Shown here: piece after piece, positions 32,884-41,759 of the stretch
How the letters are laid out: each line of letters begins with the position of its first letter
Numbering within the stretch: the first letter of the stretch is position 1
DNA from: Patescibacteria group bacterium
GTDB lineage: Bacteria > Patescibacteriota > Minisyncoccia > Moranbacterales > GWC2-37-73
Assembly: GCA_022709545.1 (NCBI GenBank)
Contig: JAKLIP010000001.1
Span: forward strand, 248,001-312,000
Direction of reading: 5' to 3'
DNA length: 64,000 nt
Translations under genes and position numbers: made by a program
The notes under the pieces: generated by a model
Databases searched by the model: none
What the model was told of the DNA's origin: nothing
Seen by the model: the letters and a program-made list of their open reading frames with translations, nothing else

Positions 32884-33681
32884 ATGAAGGGGATAATTTT
32901 ATCAGGAGGAACAGCCACAAGACTTTTTCCTTTAACCTCAACGACATCAAAGCAATTGCTTCCTGTTTATGACAGGCAGATGATTTTTTATCCATTAAAT
33001 ACTCTGATAAAAGCGGGTATAAAAGATATTTTGATAATTGTAGCTCCGGAGCACAGTGGGCAATACATAAATCTCTTAGGTTCAATTTTTAAGAAATTTG
33101 GCATTAGTTTGTCTTTTGAGGTTCAAAAAGTGCCCCGCGGTTTGGCGGAGGCTTTTATTTTAGGAGAAAATTTCATCGGCAATAACAATATCGCCATGAT
33201 TTTGGGAGACAATATCTTTGAGGATGATTTGGGAGAAAAAATAAAAAATTTCAAAGATGGCGGAATGGTTTTCGCTAAAAAAGTACCTGATCCGGAAAGA
33301 TTCGGAGTAGTCAAGTTCGATGAAAAAGGAAAAGCTGTAGAAGTCAAGGAAAAACCAAAAGATTTTTTAAGTGATTGGGCCATTACCGGCATCTATGTTT
33401 ATGACAAAAGAGTTTCTGATATTTCCAAAAACTTGTCTCCTTCCGAGAGGGGAGAAATCGAAATAACTGATATCAACAAGAAATACCTGGAAATGGGAGA
33501 ACTTGCAGTAGAAAAAATTGAGGGAGAATGGCTGGATGCTGGAACCTTTGATTCTCTCCTGGAAGCTGGCAACATTGTTAAGAAAAAAGAACTTTATAAA
33601 AAATTCGACCCGATAATAAATCAGGCGATCGAAGAGTTTAATGAAGAACTGAGAACTATAGCCAAGAAAAAATTATTATAA
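32884..33681 (+). CDS. rfbA: Glucose-1-phosphate thymidylyltransferase
   Basis: 265 aa, a little shorter than RmlA (about 290). First step of dTDP-rhamnose synthesis. Marks: LSGGTATRLFPLTSTTSKQL (nucleotide-binding), PVYDRQMIFYPL, LGDNIFED (metal-binding Asp), VKEKPKDFLSDWAITGIYVYD and WLDAGTFDSLLEA. The C-terminal allosteric helix is reduced, which explains the length. Together with rfbC, rfbB and rfbD the pathway from glucose-1-phosphate to dTDP-L-rhamnose is complete in this window. Confidence 0.92.
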   Translation: MKGIILSGGTATRLFPLTSTTSKQLLPVYDRQMIFYPLNTLIKAGIKDILIIVAPEHSGQYINLLGSIFKKFGISLSFEVQKVPRGLAEAFILGENFIGNNNIAMILGDNIFEDDLGEKIKNFKDGGMVFAKKVPDPERFGVVKFDEKGKAVEVKEKPKDFLSDWAITGIYVYDKRVSDISKNLSPSERGEIEITDINKKYLEMGELAVEKIEGEWLDAGTFDSLLEAGNIVKKKELYKKFDPIINQAIEEFNEELRTIAKKKLL

Positions 33682-33704
33682 TTTAATAACTTAAAAAAGA
33701 ATAA

Positions 33705-35177
33705 ATGAACAAAAAACCAAAAATTCATCTTGAAACTTTCGAGGAATACTGCACTTCTATTCTACGCTATATAGAATGGATGCTTCATTCTTATTTTAAG
33801 AATACTCGGAATATTTCCATAGAAAACATAAAGAAGCATGAAAAAGAAATAAATGCCTATGAAAATTTCAATTATCTGTCACCAATTAATGAAAGTAAAA
33901 TAACAGTTCTAGATGATGATAAAATAAATACTGCTCCAGCCGAAAAGGCCATCCTTGATGGAAAATTATTATGGGAGCATGCTGCCGCTGGTGAAGCAAC
34001 TCGTCTAGGTTTGGGTACAAAATATCTGCTTAATCTTTCCAGATTTTCCTTAAACGATATTGTTTCGCATATACGCCAAGAAAATATAAAAGAATTAGAA
34101 AAAAAAGGCTTTTCAAAAGCCAAAATAGCCAAAGAAAAAATAAAAATCAATAAAAAAATAAACAGAGATAAAATTTTGAAAATTTGCAGCGTAGATCCTT
34201 TAAAAGTGGCGGATATTTCTTTAGGAAACCGACATATGCTGCAAATGGCTTTTGATATAAATGAAATTGCAAAAAGAAACAATCAGGATCCTATAAAAGT
34301 TTTAGGCAGACAAACTGCTCTCATCATACTTAACGAACAAACAGCGGAAGAAATTTTAGAAGAATTTAAAAGTTTTAATTTTTTTGGATTGAACCCGAAA
34401 AAAATTTATTTCATGATCCAGCGAAGTTTCCATGGCATTTATGTAAAAGAAGGTTGCTTATACTATGATTCTACAACTGAAAAAAATAAAAGGCTTCACA
34501 ATCATGGGCAACTATTTATGCAAAAAATCCATAACAATGTTATTTTCAGGGTTAATCCAAGAAACACTGGCAAAAAAATATTCATTTCCAATACTGAATT
34601 TGAAAAAATATTATCACAACATGAAGATTTGCTCTCATATAATATTGACGATCTAGGTTATCTTACATGCGCGATTGACCTGCCAAGCCTTTCAATGGCT
34701 TTGAATTTAGGCAAAAAAGGTTACGCTATGGTAATGGAAATTGTAGGACAGAATCCTCTTAAGCCACAAAAAGGAGGAGCTTGTTTTTTCGACAAGAAGC
34801 TAAAGCGCGTGATTATGATTGAGACAAATCAGCTTAAGAATATAAAAAATGAAGATATAAAACATTTAAACAAAAATTTCAATCATTATCCTAACCCGGC
34901 AAAATCTTACCGCATTATGAAAGAAAAGGGCCTGCCAATCACTTTCGAAGTAAAAAATACTTTCAATCAAAATGGTGATCCTTGTGACTATTTATACGCT
35001 AACCCGGTACAGGGCAATATAAATTTCATGGTAAAAACAGCTTACGTAATGCGTAAAAATCTTAAACCAATTTACAATTGGAAATCGGCCTCTACCACAC
35101 CTTTGGCTGTAAAGGCTATGTATGAGCAAGACAAACAGCCAGGCTTTAAAGATTTTGTAAAAAAAATAAAAAAGTAA
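33705..35177 (+). CDS. UDPGP-like nucleotidyltransferase, uncertain substrate
   Basis: 490 aa. KLLWEHAAAGEATRLGLGTK (about 86-105) resembles the glycine-rich UTP-binding loop of UDP-sugar pyrophosphorylases (usual GGxGTRLG), with one Gly replaced by Ala/Glu. A later part has KIYFMIQRSFHGIYV, an LHNHGQL segment and IETNQLKN. Length and layout suggest an eukaryote-type UDPGP relative. The altered loop leaves open whether it is active. It follows rfbA by 23 nt and ends before a strong terminator, so it is the last gene of the sugar-nucleotide operon. Confidence 0.6.
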   Translation: MNKKPKIHLETFEEYCTSILRYIEWMLHSYFKNTRNISIENIKKHEKEINAYENFNYLSPINESKITVLDDDKINTAPAEKAILDGKLLWEHAAAGEATRLGLGTKYLLNLSRFSLNDIVSHIRQENIKELEKKGFSKAKIAKEKIKINKKINRDKILKICSVDPLKVADISLGNRHMLQMAFDINEIAKRNNQDPIKVLGRQTALIILNEQTAEEILEEFKSFNFFGLNPKKIYFMIQRSFHGIYVKEGCLYYDSTTEKNKRLHNHGQLFMQKIHNNVIFRVNPRNTGKKIFISNTEFEKILSQHEDLLSYNIDDLGYLTCAIDLPSLSMALNLGKKGYAMVMEIVGQNPLKPQKGGACFFDKKLKRVIMIETNQLKNIKNEDIKHLNKNFNHYPNPAKSYRIMKEKGLPITFEVKNTFNQNGDPCDYLYANPVQGNINFMVKTAYVMRKNLKPIYNWKSASTTPLAVKAMYEQDKQPGFKDFVKKIKK

Positions 35178-35185
35178 TAAAGCAA

Positions 35186-35210
35186 AAAACCGCCTAGGAG
35201 GCGGTTTTTT
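35186..35210 (+). terminator. Strong terminator of the sugar-nucleotide operon
   Basis: AACCGCCT (35188-35195) pairs with AGGCGGTT (35199-35206), 3-nt loop, followed by a T run. Confidence 0.9.
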
Positions 35211-35221
35211 CATAATAAGTA

Positions 35222-35250
35222 TTGACAAATTTAAAATTTTGTGAAACAAT
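35222..35250 (+). promoter_or_regulatory. Promoter
   Basis: TTGACA (35222-35227), 17-nt spacer ending TGA, AACAAT (35245-35250). The start point would fall about 5 nt before the TTG at 35262. Confidence 0.5.
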
Positions 35251-35261
35251 GACAGCCCAAA

Positions 35262-35978
35262 TTGCTAAACATATTTAGTATGTATTGGCTCTATCTTATT
35301 ATTTTTACGTTCATAGTTTTCGTACCAACCATTATTCAGCGTGGATTTTTTGGCTTTAATGTGACCCAAACTCAGGAATTTACGGTTCTTATTCTTGGCT
35401 CTTTCGCTTTTCTTGTTTTCACTATCCAGGAAAAAAGACTTAAAAAGAATGTTTCTGAAAAAAATGATTTTCAACGTAAAGTTAATACTATGCGAAAAGA
35501 TCTGACAAATTCTTATTCCTACATAGGTGAAATAAATCGCAAGGTAGATATCTTAGAAAGCATAGCCCTAAGCTACCCGGAAAGCTTGGTTATTACGGCT
35601 AAGAAACAAAAGGAAGTATACAATTCTATAATGGAGGCTGTCAGGCTTTTTGGGAAATCCGATGAATTTATATTGCGTTTTATATGTACTTCAAGCAAAG
35701 AAGTTTTGAAAGAAATAAAAAGTTTTCCAAATGTTTCTATGAGCTTTTCTCTCAAAAATAATGATCTGGAAAATAACTTTTTTGAGTCAGATGAGTTCGT
35801 TGTTGTAAATTCCCCTAAAAGCATAGATGATGTTTCTTCCTGCATAATATTAAAAAAGAAAACCCCAAACCAAAGACTTGAGGATCTGGAGATGATACGC
35901 ACTTTAGTCGCTCAAGCATTATTCTTTTTCATGTTTGTTCGCAAAGAAACAGAAAAAAAGAAACTTTTAAAAAAATAA
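35262..35978 (+). CDS. Membrane protein with coiled coil and possible GAF-like domain
   Basis: 238 aa from TTG 35262; ATG 35280 (MYWLYLIIFT) gives 232 aa and is the safer start. Two N-terminal membrane helices (about 8-25 and 35-52), a coiled coil (60-100, KNVSEKNDFQRKVNTMRKDL) and an alpha/beta C-terminal domain (100-225) of GAF-like pattern. The output helices of a histidine kinase are absent. A signalling or scaffold role is only a guess. Confidence 0.65.
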   Translation: MLNIFSMYWLYLIIFTFIVFVPTIIQRGFFGFNVTQTQEFTVLILGSFAFLVFTIQEKRLKKNVSEKNDFQRKVNTMRKDLTNSYSYIGEINRKVDILESIALSYPESLVITAKKQKEVYNSIMEAVRLFGKSDEFILRFICTSSKEVLKEIKSFPNVSMSFSLKNNDLENNFFESDEFVVVNSPKSIDDVSSCIILKKKTPNQRLEDLEMIRTLVAQALFFFMFVRKETEKKKLLKK

Positions 35979-35979
35979 T

Positions 35980-36008
35980 TTGATTATTTTTTATATAAAT
36001 TTTATAAT
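35980..36008 (+). promoter_or_regulatory. rplI promoter
   Basis: TTGATT (35980-35985), 17-nt spacer, perfect TATAAT (36003-36008). Leader of about 27 nt. Confidence 0.7.
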
Positions 36009-36041
36009 ACAGAACAGTCTCATAATTATTTATTAATTAAA

Positions 36042-36479
36042 ATGGAAATAATACTTCTGCAAGATGTAAAAAACGTAGGGAAAAAAGGAGAAATAAAGAA
36101 TGTTTCTGATGGTTATGCACATAATTTTCTCTTGCCAAAAAAATTTGCTAAAATTGCAACACAATCAGCCATAATTCAAACAAAAATAGAAGCTGGGAAA
36201 AGAAATCTTCAATTAGCACTTGAGAAACAAGTTGTCCAAAGGTTGGCTGAAGATCTAAAGGGAAAAAAATTTATAATCAAAGCCAAGGCAAAAAAAGGAA
36301 AGCTTTTTGGTTCTATCACTTCCAAGGAGATTGCTTTTGAAATAAAAAAGGCTGGTTACAATCTTTCTGAAAAATCCATACAAATTAGCCACATAAAAGA
36401 ATTGGGTGAAAAACATGTTGATATTGACTTGGATTTTGGCATTAAAACTGAAATAATTTTAGGGGTTGAAGAAGAATAA
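36042..36479 (+). CDS. rplI: Large-subunit ribosomal protein bL9
   Basis: 145 aa, normal length. The N-terminal domain [20 protein letters not shown] with [14 protein letters not shown] is the bL9 signature. A connecting helix (about 41-75) and C-terminal domain with [13 protein letters not shown] follow. It binds 23S rRNA near L1. Some CPR groups lack bL9, so its presence helps narrow the lineage. Own promoter and terminator. Confidence 0.96.
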   Translation: MEIILLQDVKNVGKKGEIKNVSDGYAHNFLLPKKFAKIATQSAIIQTKIEAGKRNLQLALEKQVVQRLAEDLKGKKFIIKAKAKKGKLFGSITSKEIAFEIKKAGYNLSEKSIQISHIKELGEKHVDIDLDFGIKTEIILGVEEE

Positions 36480-36527
36480 GAAAGGATATATAATCAAGAA
36501 GGTAAAGTTTAAAAAGCACATATCTTG

Positions 36528-36552
36528 AAAGTCGCAGGGGAGCGGCTTTTTG
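36528..36552 (+). terminator. Terminator after rplI
   Basis: AAAGTCGC (36528-36535) pairs with GCGGCTTT (36542-36549) with one G-U pair, then TT. Confidence 0.7.
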
Positions 36553-36566
36553 CTTAATTTAATTCT

Positions 36567-38207
36567 ATGAAAAACAGAAAATACATTTTTGTTATGGGGG
36601 GCGTAATGAGCGGAGTAGGAAAAGGAATCACAACTTCATCCATAGGGATGATATTGAAGGCACGCGGATATAATGTTACCGCCATAAAAATAGACCCTTA
36701 CATAAATGTAGATGCTGGCACGATGAACCCCACGGAACACGGCGAGGTTTTCGTGCTTGATGATGGAGATGAAACAGACCAGGACATGGGGAATTATGAA
36801 AGATTTATGAATATAAGTCTTTCCCGGGATAATTATATGACTACCGGACGTGTCTATGAATCTGTCATTCAAAAGGAAAGAAATTTAGAATATAACGGGA
36901 AATGCGTTGAGGTTGTACCTCATATTCCCCTTGAGGTTATTGACCGTATTAAGCACGCTGCCAACAAAGCTGATGCAGACGTTACTATTATTGAAATCGG
37001 CGGAACAGTCGGCGAATATCAAAATATCTTGTTTTTGGAAGCGATCCGCATGATGAAAATAAAAAACTCTGATGATGTTATTTCTGTAATCGTCAGTTAT
37101 GTGCCAGTGCCTAATAAGATAGGGGAGATGAAAACAAAGCCGACTCAGCATGCTGTCAGGACTGTCAATGCAGCCGGCGTCCAGCCTGATATAATCATAG
37201 CCCGCAGCGAAGTGCCGATGGACCAGCGGCGCAAGGAAAAAATCTCCATGTTCTGCAATGTGCCTGAAGAATGCGTTATAAGCGCGCCTGATATTGAAAG
37301 TCTCTATGAAGTGCCTATCAATTTTGAACGCGATAATTTGAGTAAAATTATCCTGAAAAAATTAAGACTCAAGTTAAATAATTCTGATTTGAAGGAATGG
37401 GGCACTTTGGTCAGAAACATAAAATCAGCCAAAAAGAAACTAAACATAGGCATAGTCGGCAAATACTTCGGCACTGGTGATTTTGTTTTGAGCGATGCAT
37501 ACATAAGCGTCATAGAAGCCGTAAAACACGCCTGTTTCAAGGCTGGAGTTAAAGCCAATATTGATTGGATAAACAGCGAACTTTTCGAAAAGGATCCGGA
37601 AAAAATTTCAACATTAAAAGAATATGACGGCATAGTTGTTCCAGGAGGATTTGGCGCCAGAGGAATAGAAGGAAAATTAAAAGCCATTCAATTTTGTCGC
37701 GAAAATAAAATTCCATATTTCGGCTTGTGTTATGGTATGCAACTTTTAGTTGTAGAATTCGCCAGGAATGTTTTGGGTCTCAAAGATGCTAACACTACCG
37801 AAATAGACCGTGAAACAAAAAATCCTGTCATAGATATTATGCCGGAACAGAAAAAGAATCTGGAAGACAGTAATTATGGAGCCACAATGCGCCTGGGCGC
37901 TTATCCAGCAATTCTTAAGAAGGGAACTATTGCCTATGAAGCTTACGGCAAAGAAAAAATTTCTGAACGGCATAGGCACAGATGGGAAGTTAATCCTGAA
38001 TACATAGATAAATTGGAAAAAGCCGGCCTGGTATTTTCCGGAGAATCTCCTGACAGCAAACTTATGGAAATCGCCGAACTTCCAAAATCTGAGCATCCAT
38101 TCTTCTTAGGAGTTCAATTCCATCCTGAATTCAAATCTTCACCTCTTGAATCACATCCTCTATTCTTTGAATTTATAAAAGTAGCTAAAGAAAGGAATAA
38201 GAAATAA
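36567..38207 (+). CDS. pyrG: CTP synthase
   Basis: 546 aa, normal length. It makes CTP from UTP, ATP and glutamine. The synthetase domain starts KYIFVMGGVMSGVGKGITTS with YINVDAGTMNPTEHGEVFV and EIGGTVGEYQN. The glutaminase domain (about 300-546) has VPGGFGARGIEGK, the nucleophile in YFGLCYGMQ and GVQFHPEFKS with the catalytic His and Glu. All expected motifs are present. With the UMP kinase at 40468 it is part of pyrimidine nucleotide supply. Confidence 0.97.
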   Translation: MKNRKYIFVMGGVMSGVGKGITTSSIGMILKARGYNVTAIKIDPYINVDAGTMNPTEHGEVFVLDDGDETDQDMGNYERFMNISLSRDNYMTTGRVYESVIQKERNLEYNGKCVEVVPHIPLEVIDRIKHAANKADADVTIIEIGGTVGEYQNILFLEAIRMMKIKNSDDVISVIVSYVPVPNKIGEMKTKPTQHAVRTVNAAGVQPDIIIARSEVPMDQRRKEKISMFCNVPEECVISAPDIESLYEVPINFERDNLSKIILKKLRLKLNNSDLKEWGTLVRNIKSAKKKLNIGIVGKYFGTGDFVLSDAYISVIEAVKHACFKAGVKANIDWINSELFEKDPEKISTLKEYDGIVVPGGFGARGIEGKLKAIQFCRENKIPYFGLCYGMQLLVVEFARNVLGLKDANTTEIDRETKNPVIDIMPEQKKNLEDSNYGATMRLGAYPAILKKGTIAYEAYGKEKISERHRHRWEVNPEYIDKLEKAGLVFSGESPDSKLMEIAELPKSEHPFFLGVQFHPEFKSSPLESHPLFFEFIKVAKERNKK

Positions 38208-38222
38208 CTTATTTACAAATTA

Positions 38223-38766
38223 TGCCAATTACACCAGGAGAATATCTTGATATAGTTAATGAGGATGGAAACTTAACTGGAGAAAAAGAAATGCGCAGCG
38301 TTGTACATGTCGAAGGATTATGGCATAGAACTGTTCATGTGTATTTTTACAAAATAAAAAATAAAAAATTAGTATTCTTGTACACCTAAGGTCAAAACTT
38401 AAAGATCAGGATCCTGACAAATGGGATACTCGTTTTGGAGGACATGTTAATACAGGAAAAGAAATACAAGAAGCGGTAGTTAGTGAAATACAAGAAGAAG
38501 TAGGGGTTAATATAAATCCAAAATATTTATTAAAAGGAGAAATAAAAAAATACGACGGCGGTAATAATAAGGAATTTTGCTATGTTTTTTATTATAACTT
38601 TTTAGAAAATGATGAGGTATTTAATTTTAATGATGGAGAAGTTCAGGAAGTAAAATGGATGAGCCAAGATGAAATTATAAAATCTATCGATAAAAATCCT
38701 GAAAAATGGTCCACAAAAAAGTATGATTTTATGGAAGTTATGAAATATTTAAAAAACAGATTATAA
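38223..38766 (+). pseudogene. Nudix hydrolase interrupted by a frameshift
   Basis: The first frame reads MPITPGEYLDIVNEDGNLTG...GLWHRTVHVYFYKIKNKKLVFLYT and stops at 38389. The protein continues in another frame from about 38380 (HLRSKLKDQDPDKWDTRFGG), through Nudix-like GHVNTGKEIQEAVVSEIQEE, to TAA 38764-38766. One missing base near 38378-38384 would join them into about 180 aa. The family is the IDI-like Nudix type (GLWHR). In the box the first Glu is Lys and the usual Arg is Ser, while the EE metal pair is kept. It is either a true pseudogene or a sequencing or assembly error in a single read-through gene. Confidence 0.78.
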
Positions 38767-38796
38767 AAAAGAAACCTTATAAAAGATTTCTTTTTT
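38765..38796. terminator. Bidirectional terminator between the Nudix gene and rpmA
   Basis: AAAAAAGAAA (38765-38774) pairs with TTTCTTTTTT (38787-38796), with an inner CTT/AAG pairing. It lies between two convergent genes. Confidence 0.7.
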
Positions 38797-38839
38797 ATAA
38801 TTTTTCTATAAGTTATTAGCTATAAACTTAAAAAATAGT

Positions 38840-39298
38840 TTATCTGATTCTTCCTTTTTCTGCCATCAAATGTTTTCTATTCTTTCGGCTGATGATAACT
38901 TTTCCGCCTGGTTTGCGTGGACCTTTTTTCTTACCTGGTTTTCTGGTCTTGAGGTTTACGCGGAGTTTAAGCCCGGCTTTCTTGGCTCCGGTTTTCTTAG
39001 GTTTAATTTCAACAGGTTTCTTTGAAGCAACAACACTGACAAACTGGCGATAAACCAATTGGCCTGTATAGTTACGAACTTTTTTATTTACAAATTTCAC
39101 TGTTCCATCAATAAGCGCCATCAATGTGTCATCATTGCAGCGTTTAACATTGTTTCCTGCATGGAATTTTGTTCCACGTTGTCGTACAATAATGTTACCA
39201 GTTTTAACTTTTTGGTTACCAAAAATTTTAACACCTAGCCTTTTTGAACGCGAATCGCGTCCGAGTTGAGTAGAACCTCCTGCTTTACGATGTGCCAT
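38840..39298 (-). CDS. rpmA: Large-subunit ribosomal protein bL27 with basic C-terminal extension
   Basis: 152 aa. Residues 1-95 are bL27: [40 protein letters not shown] and [20 protein letters not shown]. The N-terminal tail reaches the peptidyl-transferase centre. Usual bL27 is 85-95 aa; here about 57 further residues are almost all Lys, Arg, Gly and Pro ([20 protein letters not shown] and onward). Met1 is followed directly by the mature AHRKAGG, so no N-terminal cleavage extension of the Firmicutes type is seen. The usual partner rplU is not adjacent. Confidence 0.93.
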   Translation of the reverse strand: MAHRKAGGSTQLGRDSRSKRLGVKIFGNQKVKTGNIIVRQRGTKFHAGNNVKRCNDDTLMALIDGTVKFVNKKVRNYTGQLVYRQFVSVVASKKPVEIKPKKTGAKKAGLKLRVNLKTRKPGKKKGPRKPGGKVIISRKNRKHLMAEKGRIR

Positions 39299-39367
39299 AT
39301 TTTTATAAAAATATGTTAATATTAATAAAGTCTAAGCCGTATATAAAAACATAAAATAACCAATGGC

Positions 39368-39387
39368 ATGATCAGCGCAAATCTGAT
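39368..39387. promoter_or_regulatory. Hairpin between divergent rpmA and the 39447 gene
   Basis: GATCAG (39370-39375), CGCAAAT, CTGATC (39383-39388): a perfect 6-bp stem about 70 nt upstream of rpmA on the minus strand. It may be an operator or mRNA leader element. Confidence 0.35.
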
Positions 39388-39446
39388 CGGGGTATTAAAT
39401 ATTCTTATCAACTTATACGGAATTTATTCTAACAAATTTACCAAAT

Positions 39447-39878
39447 ATGTCAACGAGTGTATTTGCCAAAATAAGGGAATTTTTTCTAAAAAACGAGCAA
39501 AAAATAGTGCTAATTGTGGCTTTTTGCCTTGTTTCAGCTATTTCTTACGAATTTGGAATTTTACAAGGTCAAAAATGGCAACAAAAGCCCCTTATTATTG
39601 AGAAACCTGTCAACATATCTGAAGAGCAAAAAACCCTAAATTCAGCCAATTATGAGCCTTCTGGGACAGTTTTAGGTGCCACCTCACAAACAACAGTTGA
39701 CAACACTGGCTCTCCTTCAAATATGGCAAAATGTGCCTATGTTGGCAGTAAGAATTCCAACAAATTTTACCCGCCGACCTGTTCATATGCCAAGCGCATA
39801 AAACCGGAAAATGTGGTATGTTTTAAGAGTGCCGAAGAAGCTATCGGACAGGGAAGGACGGAAAGCAAATGCAATTAA
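39447..39878 (+). CDS. Membrane-anchored protein with Ada-type Cys domain
   Basis: 143 aa. N-terminal helix (about 18-36, IVLIVAFCLVSAISYEFG), polar linker, then AYVGSKNSNKFYPPTCSYAKRIKPEN and VVCFKSAEEA (about 92-130), the small Cys/Lys domain found in Ada N-termini and as a C-terminal unit of extracellular nucleases and competence proteins. Here it stands alone behind an anchor. A role in binding metal or DNA at the surface is possible. The hydrolase gene follows 7 nt later. Confidence 0.7.
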   Translation: MSTSVFAKIREFFLKNEQKIVLIVAFCLVSAISYEFGILQGQKWQQKPLIIEKPVNISEEQKTLNSANYEPSGTVLGATSQTTVDNTGSPSNMAKCAYVGSKNSNKFYPPTCSYAKRIKPENVVCFKSAEEAIGQGRTESKCN

Positions 39879-39885
39879 ATAAATT

Positions 39886-40443
39886 ATGAAAAAAAGAGTA
39901 TTTATAATTCATGGTTGGGGCGGGGGACCGGAAGGCGCATGTTTGCCATGGCTTAAAAATGAATTAGAAAAAATCGGATATGAAGTTGTTGCACCTCAAA
40001 TGCCGAATACCGATGAACCCGCTGTTGAAGAATGGATAAATCATATTTCTGAAATTGTTGGCACGCCTGATGAAGAGACTTATTTTGTCGGACACAGCAT
40101 CGGCTGCCAGGCAATCATGAGATATCTGCAGACTATGGATCATAAAATTGGCGGAGCTGTTTTTATTGCCGGCTGGTTTGTGCTGGAAAATCTGGAACCG
40201 GAAGAAATAGAAATTGCTGCGCCATGGACTCAAAATAATATTGATTTTGAAAAACTCAGAAAAATTTCACAGAATTATGCTGAAATCATTTCCGACAATG
40301 ATCCTTTCGGCGGTTTTAAAGAAAATAAGAAAATATTTTCAGAAAAGTTAGGTGCTAAAATTATTGTTTTGAACAATGCCGGACATATTGAAAACGCAGA
40401 ATTGCCAGTCGCATTGGAAGAATTAATAAGAATTGCAAAATAA
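39886..40443 (+). CDS. RBBP9/YdeN-family alpha/beta hydrolase
   Basis: 185 aa. IIHGWGGGPEGACLPWLKNE at the N terminus, nucleophile elbow VGHSIGCQAIMRYL (Ser about 70), acid DNDPFGGF (about 140), and catalytic His in NNAGHIENAE (about 167). This is the whole serine-hydrolase triad in the short RBBP9-like layout. Natural substrate unknown for the family in bacteria. It lies between the anchored Cys protein and UMP kinase, probably one operon. Confidence 0.85.
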   Translation: MKKRVFIIHGWGGGPEGACLPWLKNELEKIGYEVVAPQMPNTDEPAVEEWINHISEIVGTPDEETYFVGHSIGCQAIMRYLQTMDHKIGGAVFIAGWFVLENLEPEEIEIAAPWTQNNIDFEKLRKISQNYAEIISDNDPFGGFKENKKIFSEKLGAKIIVLNNAGHIENAELPVALEELIRIAK

Positions 40444-40467
40444 TTAATAAATAAATTTTTTAATAAT

Positions 40468-41160
40468 ATGAACAAGAAAATGATTGTGATTTCTCTCGGG
40501 GGATCGCTGATCGTGCCGGAGGAAATTGACTGGAAATTTTTGAAGCAATTCAAGAAAATAATTGAAGGAAAGATTAAAAAAGGATTCCGTTTTATCATCG
40601 TCACGGGAGGAGGGAAGACTGCCAGAAAATATATTGAGGCTAGTGCTAAAGTCGGAGATATTGACGCTGAGGATAAAGATTGGGTCGGCATACATTCAAC
40701 CAGGCTGAATGCGCATTTCATAAGGACAATTTTCAAGAAATATGCCCATCCGACAATCTGCACAAATCCCTATGACTTGGAAGGATTTTTAAAAGCCAAA
40801 GAATATATTTTGGTGGCTGCCGGATATCGCCCGGGAAATTCCACTGACTATATTTCCATACTTTTAGCTAAACATTTTGAAATCAAAAAAGTAGCCAATC
40901 TTTCCAATATTGATTATGTCTATGATAAGGATCCAAAAAAATACAAGGATGCCAAAAAAATAAAGGAAATTTGTTGGATTGATTTCCAGAAAATTGTCGG
41001 CAATAAATGGGATCCGGGTTCCAATGTGCCTTTTGATCCTGTCGCTTCCAAATTGGCAGCCAAAGAAAATATTGAAGTTGCTATTTTTAACGGAAAGAAA
41101 CTGAAAAACTTGCAAAATTATCTTGATGGGAAAAGATTCATAGGAACAGTGATAAAATAA
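40468..41160 (+). CDS. pyrH: UMP kinase, archaeal-like
   Basis: 230 aa. Amino-acid-kinase fold: MIVISLGGSLIVPEEIDWKF, FIIVTGGGKTARKYIEA and VANLSNIDYVYDKDPKKYKD. The pattern (short, GGGKTAR, DYVYDKDP) resembles archaeal PyrH rather than the E. coli type, a trait reported for several CPR genomes. It phosphorylates UMP to UDP. A terminator follows. Confidence 0.85.
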   Translation: MNKKMIVISLGGSLIVPEEIDWKFLKQFKKIIEGKIKKGFRFIIVTGGGKTARKYIEASAKVGDIDAEDKDWVGIHSTRLNAHFIRTIFKKYAHPTICTNPYDLEGFLKAKEYILVAAGYRPGNSTDYISILLAKHFEIKKVANLSNIDYVYDKDPKKYKDAKKIKEICWIDFQKIVGNKWDPGSNVPFDPVASKLAAKENIEVAIFNGKKLKNLQNYLDGKRFIGTVIK

Positions 41161-41196
41161 TTTTCTAATCTTTAAACTAACGAATTAGCTTTTTAG

Positions 41197-41222
41197 AAAA
41201 ACAACCCTCATGGGTTGTTTTT
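41197..41222. terminator. Bidirectional terminator
   Basis: AAAAACAACCC (41197-41207) pairs perfectly with GGGTTGTTTTT (41212-41222), 4-nt loop, between the convergent pyrH and DUF2062 genes. Confidence 0.9.
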
Positions 41223-41229
41223 GGTAAAG

Positions 41230-41688
41230 CTATTTTATCTTATTGTATTTCAAAAGAAAATATAAAGCAGCATAAAATAAAATTGAGATAGCCCCAGCAA
41301 CTATAATAAAACCAATAATAACCGGCAAGGCTAAATCCAAAAATATAACCTTACTTAAGAAATATCTATATCCCAAATGATAAGTTTGATCAAATTGACT
41401 GACAAGCTGACTGGGTTTCACGTTGAATAAAAATCCTCCAACAGCCGCAGCCAGAGGAAGCGTGGCAATAGTACCCCACATGTTTGTTGCTAAAGCGCCT
41501 GATGTTGCCGAAGCTCTGTTAAAACGAAAAATTGTTGCCAGAACAATAGCTGCCGTAATTCCTTCGCCGGGTATTATTCCTAAAAAAATTCCCAATGCAA
41601 AACCGGCTGCAATTTTGTGCGGCGTATCTTTAAGTGTAAAAAACTTAAGAAAGAAAGCCCTGATTTTTTGGTAAGTATCTTTTATCAT
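41230..41688 (-). CDS. DUF2062 domain membrane protein
   Basis: 152 aa from ATG 41688 (MIKDTYQKIRAFFLKFFTLK). DUF2062 signature TPHKIAAGFALGIFLGIIPG, then three further hydrophobic segments ending in a long helix (about 115-140). Found alone or fused to glycosyltransferases in many bacteria; function unknown. An extended -10 (TGTACAAT) on the minus strand ends 7 nt before the ATG, another near-leaderless start. Confidence 0.82.
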   Translation of the reverse strand: MIKDTYQKIRAFFLKFFTLKDTPHKIAAGFALGIFLGIIPGEGITAAIVLATIFRFNRASATSGALATNMWGTIATLPLAAAVGGFLFNVKPSQLVSQFDQTYHLGYRYFLSKVIFLDLALPVIIGFIIVAGAISILFYAALYFLLKYNKIK

Positions 41689-41729
41689 ATATGTTATTGT
41701 ACAATAGACAGGAGCAATTTGAAACACTA

Positions 41730-41736
41730 TAATAAA
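41730..41736 (+). promoter_or_regulatory. -10 box of the exonuclease gene
   Basis: TATAAT just after 41730, with TAGACA 17 nt upstream as -35. Promoters for 41688 (minus) and 41760 (plus) are back to back within 70 nt. Confidence 0.5.
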
Positions 41737-41759
41737 AACAAAGAATTAACTGCAAATTT

